Shown in pieces: positions 6,849 through 11,748 of a DNA stretch of 11,748 nucleotides (position 1 is the stretch's first letter; every line of letters begins with the position of its first letter). The position numbers and the translations under genes are program-made. This DNA comes from Alphaproteobacteria bacterium (GTDB taxonomy: Bacteria > Pseudomonadota > Alphaproteobacteria > UBA8366): positions 1 to 11,748 of the forward strand of contig JASLSL010000261.1 in assembly GCA_030743445.1 (NCBI GenBank), given 5' to 3'. A model generated the notes under the pieces. That model searched no databases. It was given only the letters and a program-made list of their open reading frames with translations, and had not been told where the DNA came from.

Positions 6849-7693
6849 GCCGCCCCCTCCCCCGCTGCGTCCAGTGCATCGGCGACGCCGGTCAGCCAGT
6901 CGAGCACCGCATCGACGCCCATGAGCCGATAGGTCGCGGCCGTCTCGGCCCCGTCGCCGACCCGCACCGAGATGCCGTCCATCTCGTTGACCACGGGAAA
7001 GCCCTGCTCGTCGGTCGCGTCGTCGCCGATGAAGACCGGCCGGCACCCGGCGAAGGGCGGGGCCAGCATGAAGGTGGCGATCGCGGTGCCCTTGTCGACA
7101 TGGGCCGGCTTGATATCGAAGATCATGCGACCGTCGAGGATGTTGACGTCGTCGCGCTTCTCTGCGAACTGCCGGATGAAGGCGCGGGCCGCGTTCTCGG
7201 CCTCGGGCGCTTGGCGGTAGTGCAGCCCCATCGACCTGCCCTTGTCCTCGAGGACGACGCCGGGATGCACCTCGGCGAAGGCTTCGAGCGGGCCGCGCAA
7301 ACTCTCCAGGACGCCGTCGTCCTCGGCATGGTGCATGCCGCCCGCGGCGTCCCGGCGCTCCATGCCGTGCTGTCCCGCGACCGCCAGCCCGAGCGATCCG
7401 AACAGGCGGTCGAGGTTGGCGATCGAGCGACCGCTGATGAGCGCCAGCGCCCCGCCGAGCGCCGGCTCGAGCCGCTCGAGTAGGTCGCGGAGGCGCGCGC
7501 TCACCTCGACCGCCCCCGGGGTTTCGGCGATTTGCAGCAAGGTTCCGTCGACGTCGAGGAACAGCGCCCAGCCGGGCGCATCTTCACTGTCGGGGAGAGG
7601 TGGTGGGCTTTTCTCGGGCACGTGAATAGGGCGAAGCCAGGCTGTTTCATGGAGGTCGGCCAATCCGCCGGGCGCCAAGGCATGTCTCGGCAC
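6845..7693 (-). CDS. otsB: Trehalose-6-phosphate phosphatase, HAD superfamily
   Basis: It removes phosphate from trehalose 6-phosphate to give trehalose. From the chosen GTG at 7691-7693 the product is 282 residues, close to usual OtsB length. HAD motif I is FLDVDGTL with nucleophile D47 and acid/base D49. Next come ALISGRS (motif II), GQHGMERRDAAG, EDKGRSMGLHYR and the Lys-bearing DIKPAHVDKGTAI, and then motif IV as FIGDDATDEQGF. The start is uncertain because no ATG lies in frame near the conserved region. The GTG has GAGG five bases upstream; a TTG at 7657 (LADLHETAW) is an alternative. Frame-open sequence further upstream does not look coding. It is the first gene of the operon and overlaps the GH15 start by four bases. 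Confidence 0.94.
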   Translation of the reverse strand: MPRHALAPGGLADLHETAWLRPIHVPEKSPPPLPDSEDAPGWALFLDVDGTLLQIAETPGAVEVSARLRDLLERLEPALGGALALISGRSIANLDRLFGSLGLAVAGQHGMERRDAAGGMHHAEDDGVLESLRGPLEAFAEVHPGVVLEDKGRSMGLHYRQAPEAENAARAFIRQFAEKRDDVNILDGRMIFDIKPAHVDKGTAIATFMLAPPFAGCRPVFIGDDATDEQGFPVVNEMDGISVRVGDGAETAATYRLMGVDAVLDWLTGVADALDAAGEGAA

Positions 7694-7858
7694 CCGCGCC
7701 TCATAACATATATCGCCATGCGCCCCGGTGAGGCTAGCAGGTTGCAGTCGGCCTGTCCTCTCGGAACCCGAGACGGCATTATCGAGCGGATTTGGTACGG
7801 GAATTGCTGTTTCTAGACAATGGATGAGGATTTTCGAGGACCCGGAGGTAAAATCGTT
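7694..7858. promoter_or_regulatory. Shared upstream region of the trehalose operon and the C-x9-C protein gene
   Basis: This 165-bp divergent gap is the only upstream DNA available to both transcription units. I looked for the alphaproteobacterial general-stress (EcfG) pattern, GGAAC then about 17 nt then CGTT, because trehalose genes are often under that control. One GGAAC is present near 7763, but CGTT is not at the right distance. A weak sigma70-like pair for the rightward gene, TTGGTA near 7793 and TAGACA about 16 nt further on, is possible. No confident promoter call can be made. Confidence 0.35.
7844..7849 (+). promoter_or_regulatory. Shine-Dalgarno GGAGGT fixing the start at 7859
   Basis: A perfect GGAGGT lies nine bases before the ATG at 7859-7861. 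It excludes the longer in-frame ATG at 7820, whose extra 13 residues would precede the signal peptide. Confidence 0.85.
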
Positions 7859-8392
7859 ATGTTTCAATTGATTAGCATTATAGTCCGCCTAGGCAAAAAG
7901 CTCACTCTGCCGGTTCTCGCGGCGTTGGTTCTGTCGGTCGCGATACCGACGCTGACCGCCGCCTTGGAACTGCCGAGCGGCAAGAAACTGAAGCAATACA
8001 CGCGCGTGATGCAGGCCTGCCAGGCGCGCGGCATGTCGCCCGGCGAGTGCCAGACCAAGTATTTCGGCCGGGCCAAGTCGCGGGCCGACGACGTGCGGAC
8101 GATGATGGCGAAGTGCCGGCTCAGGGGGATCGGCAATGCCAAGTGCCAGCGCCTGGTCAAGCAGAGCCTGGCCGTCGCCGACAAGAGCGTGACGACCCAG
8201 GTCCGGGCCCACTGCCTGCGCAACCGCATTCCGCGCAGGCAATGCAACGCCCTGATGAACCAGACCACCGCCAAGCAGGCCGTCGCGTCCCAGACCGATC
8301 GCATCGTGGCGCGCTGCAAGGCCGCCGGCATGCCGGCCCAGACCTGCATGGAAAAGATCGAAACCGCGCGCCGCCGCCTGACGACGCGCTAA
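7859..8392 (+). CDS. Secreted basic protein with four tandem C-x9-C repeats, function unknown
   Basis: I do not recognise this 177-residue protein. Residues 1-34 look like a signal peptide: charged RLGKK at 10-14, hydrophobic 15-33, and likely cleavage after LTA (residue 34). The mature part consists of four repeats of about 33 residues. Each has one cysteine pair spaced C-x9-C: C54/C64, C86/C96, C119/C129 and C153/C163. Pair-to-pair steps are 32, 33 and 34 residues. The consensus is C-x3-[G/R]-[M/I]-x4-C, with a basic, helix-friendly linker between pairs. The central Gly/Pro suggests each pair closes a small helix-turn-helix loop by a disulfide. All eight mature cysteines belong to the repeats, and Lys and Arg are abundant. 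It is divergent from the trehalose operon, suggesting but not proving a stress or envelope role. An intrinsic terminator follows. Confidence 0.85.
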   Translation: MFQLISIIVRLGKKLTLPVLAALVLSVAIPTLTAALELPSGKKLKQYTRVMQACQARGMSPGECQTKYFGRAKSRADDVRTMMAKCRLRGIGNAKCQRLVKQSLAVADKSVTTQVRAHCLRNRIPRRQCNALMNQTTAKQAVASQTDRIVARCKAAGMPAQTCMEKIETARRRLTTR

Positions 8393-8479
8393 GCTCCCGC
8401 CAGCCCACCAAATGTCGTTCCGGACGGCGCAGCGCGTTTCCCATGGTGGCATACGCCGCGGAAATTCTCAGTTGAAGCT

Positions 8480-8508
8480 CCTCATGCTGAGCCGATCGAA
8501 GCATGAGG
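8480..8508. repeat. Short inverted repeat, CCTCATGCT / AGCATGAGG
   Basis: Perfect 9-bp arms at 8480-8488 and 8500-8508 enclose 11 bases. Similar hairpins are common between genes in proteobacteria, from memory. There is no following T-run, so it is either a 3'-end stabilising hairpin or a dispersed repeat rather than a terminator. Confidence 0.7.
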
Positions 8509-8523
8509 GGACTCTCACTCGGA

Positions 8524-8697
8524 CCCCCTCCCCCTAACCCCCTCCCTCGTCGGGGAGGGGGGAATTTTTTTCTGGCCGCACTACTCATCCCCTCCCCTCC
8601 CCCTAACCTCCTCCCTCATCGAGGAGGGGGGACATTAGTTTTGACTTGCACTACTTGTCCCCTCCCCCCTTGAGGGGGAGGGTTAGGGTGGGGGGAC
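8524..8697. repeat. Three-unit GC-rich hairpin repeat cluster with GCACTACT linkers
   Basis: Units at about 8524-8562, 8589-8631 and 8658-8697 each hold a run of CCCCTCC type, a TAAC core and a GC hairpin. Units one and two are in direct orientation and the third is inverted. The linkers between units carry GCACTACT at 8578-8585 and 8648-8655, 15-16 nt after the preceding G-run and 3 nt before the next C-run. The same 8-mer in the same position occurs in the repeat at 152-287. Hairpin bases differ between units, while linker position and 8-mer are kept. Confidence 0.85.
8538..8573 (+). terminator. Intrinsic terminator for the C-x9-C protein gene
   Basis: A 9-bp all-matched stem, CCCCCTCCC (8538-8546) with GGGAGGGGG (8553-8561), encloses the 6-nt loop TCGTCG and is followed after GAA by seven T (8565-8571). 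This is a textbook Rho-independent terminator on the plus strand, about 150 bases after the stop at 8392. It is also the hairpin of the first repeat unit in the cluster. Confidence 0.85.
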
Positions 8698-8720
8698 GGG
8701 AATGACGACTATTTAATTAA

Positions 8721-9617
8721 CTACTCCGTCGCCTTGGCGCGCAGGGTCGCGCCGATGATTTCGAGCGCTTCCTCCAGCGTCCGGCTTTCGTCCACGGTCT
8801 CGCGGGTTTCCTCGGCGATCGAGGTCTCCGCCAACAGTTCCATGATCTCGGTCGCCCCCTGGTGGAACCCGGGCGACACCCCGGCCTGTTCGAAGGTCGC
8901 GGCGATCTCCTGCATCTCGCCGATCCAGCGCCCGGCATCGAGCGGCAGCCGCGGCACCATCCGGTTCATGTCGGCGAAGGTCGCCGGCTGGCTTTCCTCC
9001 ACCTCGGCGAGATAGGGCTCGGTCAGGTTCCAGCGCTGCGCCGTCAACAGCGCCGCCGCCTGCAGCGTCCAGCGCCCCTTGGTGATCGCCGCATAGGCCA
9101 TCTTTATCGCCGAGGCGCGGCCGACCTCGGTTCCCAGATTGCGCACCGAAATCCCTGCGCCGTCGAGCGCCTCCAATGCAGACGTATCCGGGCCGCTGAC
9201 GTAGAACCGGGTCGCCGCCTTGGTCTTGTAGGGGGCACGGCCGATGATCCCGGCGTCGATATAGGGTGCTCCGGCGCGCGCGATCTCCTCGCCGACCGCG
9301 ACCGCGGTCTTGGGCGAGATCGCGTTGCAGTCGGCATAGGGTGGGGTCGACCCCGCCGCGATCATCGCGTCGGCGACCACCGCCGCCTGTTCCAGGGCCA
9401 TCGCCGGCGGCAGGATCGAGAGGATCAAATCGGCCTCCGCCACCACCGCCTCGAGCGACGGCATGACTTCGAACCCGGCAAGCTCGGCGAGCTCGCGCGT
9501 GCGCTCGCTACGGCCCGCAAGGCAGGTCGCGATACGGAAACCGGCCTTGGCGAACGCCCGGCCGCAATTGCTGCCCATGTCGCCCGGGCTCAGGATCGCC
9601 ACCTTCTTCACGGTCAT
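8721..9617 (-). CDS. NAD(P)-dependent dehydrogenase with DUF1932 C-terminal domain (3-hydroxyisobutyrate dehydrogenase-like)
   Basis: The product is 298 residues. An N-terminal Rossmann fold (about 5-165) carries AILSPGDMGS, matching the GxxGxMG-type loop of beta-hydroxyacid dehydrogenases with the first Gly altered (G12, G15). SILPP (67-71) follows the fourth strand. DAGIIGRAP (121-129) is the substrate-binding segment, and K172 in SAIKMAYAAITKG fits the catalytic Lys. The C-terminal part (about 195-265) resembles DUF1932. Such enzymes oxidise small 3-hydroxy acids or similar compounds; the substrate is unknown. The ATG has GAGG eight bases upstream. It is the last gene of a minus-strand series, 75 nt after the TPR/transferase-like gene, and its terminus faces the GC repeat cluster. 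Confidence 0.88.
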   Translation of the reverse strand: MTVKKVAILSPGDMGSNCGRAFAKAGFRIATCLAGRSERTRELAELAGFEVMPSLEAVVAEADLILSILPPAMALEQAAVVADAMIAAGSTPPYADCNAISPKTAVAVGEEIARAGAPYIDAGIIGRAPYKTKAATRFYVSGPDTSALEALDGAGISVRNLGTEVGRASAIKMAYAAITKGRWTLQAAALLTAQRWNLTEPYLAEVEESQPATFADMNRMVPRLPLDAGRWIGEMQEIAATFEQAGVSPGFHQGATEIMELLAETSIAEETRETVDESRTLEEALEIIGATLRAKATE

Positions 9618-9692
9618 GCTTCTGTCCTCTGATTCAGCGCCATCACGCGGGCAAATCGCTGCCGGGCGGTGTGGATATACGCAACCGACACC

Positions 9693-11396
9693 TCAAAAAC
9701 AAACCCAGTCGTCGCGCTCTCGGCCTTGGATCATATCGTCCACCGATTTTGCGATGTAATCCGCGGATCGACCCACGTTGAAAATGTTCCTGTCGCGAAA
9801 GTCGGCAATGCGGTTCCGCCAATCGTCGCCCTTTTCTATCGCCTCTCCAACCGCCGAAACAAGCGCTTCGACATCCTTCACCACCGTTCCGATACTGTCG
9901 CGAAACGGCAATATTCCGCCCTTCGTATTGGTGACGAACGCCTCGTCATCAGGCGAATAGAACACGACCGGCCGCAAGGTCGTGCATGCGAAGGTCAACG
10001 CACCTCCTGAAAAATCAGAAACCATCACCACCGCACGCGCCCAATGCGGCATATAATCCGGCTCGTCATCGAACACGAAGCTTTTATTTTCGGCGAATTC
10101 ATCCTTCAGCCGATCGAGCTCGGCCGGTCTGTTTTTCAGGTTGTTGGGGTGCGGCCGGAAGACCACGTCGAAATCCGGAAAGCGATCGAGCAAGCGGCCG
10201 ACGATCGAAGCGCCGTGCGCCGGCACGACGCCGTGGTCGTATAAATCGAAATCGGTCGGCAAGAACAAAATGGCCGGACGCGCGTCGCTTGCACGGATAC
10301 GGGCGAACTCGGCGAGGTTGTTGTCGAGCTTGGGATAACCGCTGCGGATCAGGCATCTTTGCTCGCGCACCGGGAGGGCGACGGGTTGCGTGCCGGTCCG
10401 GGCGAGGGCCCTGTCGTTTTCGGGTATGAAGGCCTGCAAATCCTCCAGCATCGTTTCGTTGGCACATAGGTAGTAGTCGAAGGCGCCGTAGTTTGGAATC
10501 GCCTCGAACGGCGCGTCGTCCATGTCGGCGACCCGGGGATGTCCACTCATATCGTGGGCAATCAGGACCTTGACCGAATTCGGCGACCATTCGGCGGCGT
10601 CCGGCGCCGTCGACAGTATCAAAGCGGCGTCGTACTCGGTCAAATTCCGCCCGTGGATCAGAAAGGTTTCATCCAAGTCCAGCCGATGCTTGGCCAACTC
10701 GAGGCTCGCCTCCGTCTCCGCCATGAAATAAGCGACGTTGCGCCCCGCCGCCCTGAGCGCGGCGAAAATCGGATAGTCCATGTAAACATTCTTGGCTTGG
10801 CTATTTACGACGGCGATCGCGTTCTTTCGCGCCGCAAGATGTTGCGACAATTCCTCGGCGTGGCAGAGGAACAGGGCGTCCAGCAGCTCCTCCAGGCCGA
10901 GCTTGGGCAATGCCGCCAGCACGGGGGAAAGGCCGAGCCCCAGCGGAAAATGGCGCGTGACCAGGTAACAGATCGCCAAAATTCCGGAACGCTTCCAGAT
11001 ATCGCCGGCCGCGCTCTCCTCGAGGATATGCAGCGCCGCCTTCAGGTCGCCCCGGATCAGGGGCGACAACAAAACCAGTTCTCCGGGAAGAACATCGAGA
11101 GTCCGGGCGATCGCTGCCACTTTTTCGATCGCATAGCCGTGTCGCAGGAGCGTCGCCTCGATTTGGCCGAAACGGGCCACCGGATCGTCCGCGACCCGTT
11201 CGAGCGCCGCGGCGAAACATTGGTCGGCCAGATCGACCTGCCTTTGATTGAGCGCGAAATTCCCCGAGACGCACCAGATCATGGGATCGTCGGAGTCGAG
11301 CACCAGGGCTTCCTGCAGGAGCGAGTCCGCTTTGCTCGCTTCCCCCGCGACGACGCACCGAGCGCCCTGGAGCAGCAAATCTTTAGCTCGGGACAT
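9693..11396 (-). CDS. TPR-containing CDP-glycerol glycerophosphotransferase-like protein
   Basis: This 567-residue soluble protein has no signal peptide or clear membrane span. Residues 1-100 form helical pairs of TPR character, including ASKADSLLQEALVLDSDDP and VDLADQCFAAALERVADDP. From about residue 195 the sequence resembles the GT-B-like fold of CDP-glycerol glycerophosphotransferases and related polysaccharide transferases. It shows IRSGYPKLDN (350-359), FRPHP (413-417), and VMVSDFSGGALTFA (457-470) followed by RPVVFYSPDDEAF. These are the phosphate- and nucleotide-binding loops of that group. The likely role is transfer of a phospho-polyol or sugar onto an envelope or surface glycan; acceptor and donor are unknown. 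Several sampled 60-base lines are 47-60% GC, against about 68-72% in sampled lines of both neighbours, hinting at acquisition. The Shine-Dalgarno before the ATG is weak. Confidence 0.72.
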   Translation of the reverse strand: MSRAKDLLLQGARCVVAGEASKADSLLQEALVLDSDDPMIWCVSGNFALNQRQVDLADQCFAAALERVADDPVARFGQIEATLLRHGYAIEKVAAIARTLDVLPGELVLLSPLIRGDLKAALHILEESAAGDIWKRSGILAICYLVTRHFPLGLGLSPVLAALPKLGLEELLDALFLCHAEELSQHLAARKNAIAVVNSQAKNVYMDYPIFAALRAAGRNVAYFMAETEASLELAKHRLDLDETFLIHGRNLTEYDAALILSTAPDAAEWSPNSVKVLIAHDMSGHPRVADMDDAPFEAIPNYGAFDYYLCANETMLEDLQAFIPENDRALARTGTQPVALPVREQRCLIRSGYPKLDNNLAEFARIRASDARPAILFLPTDFDLYDHGVVPAHGASIVGRLLDRFPDFDVVFRPHPNNLKNRPAELDRLKDEFAENKSFVFDDEPDYMPHWARAVVMVSDFSGGALTFACTTLRPVVFYSPDDEAFVTNTKGGILPFRDSIGTVVKDVEALVSAVGEAIEKGDDWRNRIADFRDRNIFNVGRSADYIAKSVDDMIQGRERDDWVCF

Positions 11397-11453
11397 GGAA
11401 CGGGGCGGCCCCTGGAGAATTGAGGAAATGCGCTTCCATGCGTCGCAACGCGC

Positions 11454-11748
11454 TCAAGGCTCGTTGCGGCGCAGGTAGTCGAGCACGGTGTCCAGCGATT
11501 CCACGTCGCCGAACTTGGCGTCGATATCGAACAAATTCCACTCGACGGCGCCGAGAATCCGGTCGCCGACGCATTCGCGCACGACGATCGGCCGGAAGCC
11601 GCCGGCGATCGCGTCCTCGACCGTGTTGCGCACGCAGGCGCTCATCGTCACCCCGGTGACGATCACGGTGTCGACGCCGAGGGCCTGCAGATAGGCGGCG
11701 AGGTTGGTGCCGTGGAAGGCGCTGGCGGCTTTCTTGACGATCACCTGC
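11454..11748 (-). CDS. Isochorismatase-family cysteine hydrolase, C-terminal part (5' end outside window)
   Basis: The frame is open through the window edge and ends at a TGA at 11454-11456. Visible residues begin QVIVKKAASAFHGTNL, which holds the family's active-site Lys. TGVTMSACVRNTVEDAI follows, with the nucleophilic Cys in SACVR after the typical GVT turn. RECVGDR and NLFDIDAKFGDV complete a C-terminal region that, from memory, resembles N-carbamoylsarcosine amidase-like members. The family hydrolyses amides, ureido compounds or vinyl ethers. The catalytic Asp lies outside the window. The gene reads toward the TPR/transferase-like gene, 57 nt away, so they may share a transcript. Substrate is unknown. 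Confidence 0.88.
   Translation of the reverse strand, partial: QVIVKKAASAFHGTNLAAYLQALGVDTVIVTGVTMSACVRNTVEDAIAGGFRPIVVRECVGDRILGAVEWNLFDIDAKFGDVESLDTVLDYLRRNEP

Larger units (their letters stand above)
8393..8720. other. Convergent intergenic region occupied by hairpins and GC repeats
   Basis: These 328 bases lie between the C-x9-C protein gene and the DUF1932 dehydrogenase gene, and no gene is seen. The first 85 bases look like unique sequence. A 9-bp inverted repeat follows, then an intrinsic terminator embedded in a three-unit GC-rich repeat cluster. The region ends in an AT-rich stretch containing TTAATTAA (8713-8720) just before the dehydrogenase stop. Confidence 0.7.

Noticed and set aside
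5529..6932. Long plus-strand open frame (467 codons) opposite the GH15 gene
   Set aside because: It is an antisense shadow. It is rich in A, R, D and H with no recognisable motif, while the opposite strand has full GH15 signatures.
7750..7800. EcfG (general stress) promoter for the trehalose operon or the divergent gene
   Set aside because: One GGAAC is present, but no CGTT lies about 17 nt downstream, and no GGAAC is found on the minus strand in the gap.
7694..7867. Extension of the otsB frame to a TTG at 7867
   Set aside because: The added residues do not resemble OtsB, the frame would overlap the start of the divergent gene, and no ribosome site supports it.
8524..8697. GC repeat cluster considered as a CRISPR array
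   Set aside because: The units are hairpins in mixed orientation, with diverged sequence and short AT-rich linkers; there are no uniform direct repeats, unique spacers or cas genes.
10539..11423. Plus-strand open frame (294 codons) opposite the TPR/transferase-like gene
   Set aside because: It is an antisense shadow with no supported start or motif. The minus frame carries the FRPHP and SDFSGG loops.

Overview
The window is GC-rich and densely packed, with long antisense open frames of the kind high-GC codon use produces. Gene families (Fsr-like MFS carrier, enolase-superfamily dehydratase, DUF1932 dehydrogenase, otsBA with a GH15 hydrolase) and the GC hairpin repeats fit a free-living, aerobic alphaproteobacterium, perhaps a Rhodospirillales-like lineage. 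That assignment is inference; there is no rRNA or other marker gene here.

Layout from left to right. The C-terminal end of an alpha/beta hydrolase (+) enters from the left and meets a nested-palindrome repeat that fills the gap to the next gene. Next is a two-gene minus-strand operon, an MFS carrier followed by a mandelate-racemase-type enolase-superfamily enzyme, probably uptake and dehydration of a sugar acid or similar carboxylate. Divergent from it is an exported diheme cytochrome c of the c4 type (+). A 305-bp convergent gap follows, holding two small palindromes and possible debris of a decayed gene.

The centre is a tight minus-strand trehalose operon in the order otsB, GH15, otsA. Both junctions are 4-nt stop/start overlaps (ATGA and TTGA), so a phosphatase, a trehalase/glucoamylase-like hydrolase and a synthase are probably made together. 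Divergent from it, across a 165-bp shared upstream region, is an unrecognised secreted basic protein (+) made of four tandem repeats of about 33 residues, each with one C-x9-C pair. It ends in a strong intrinsic terminator that is part of a cluster of three GC-rich hairpin repeats.

The right third is all minus strand: a partial isochorismatase-family cysteine hydrolase at the window edge, a TPR/CDP-glycerol-transferase-like protein with lower-GC DNA, and a DUF1932 NAD(P)-dependent dehydrogenase. The hydrolase and dehydrogenase look like small-molecule catabolism; the gene between them looks like envelope or polysaccharide biosynthesis and may have been inserted.

The least explained items are the C-x9-C repeat protein, the repeat family with a fixed GCACTACT linker at three junctions (two loci over 8 kb apart), and the placement of a GH15 hydrolase inside a translationally coupled otsB-otsA operon. 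I saw no CRISPR array, tRNA, rRNA, insertion sequence or phage gene.
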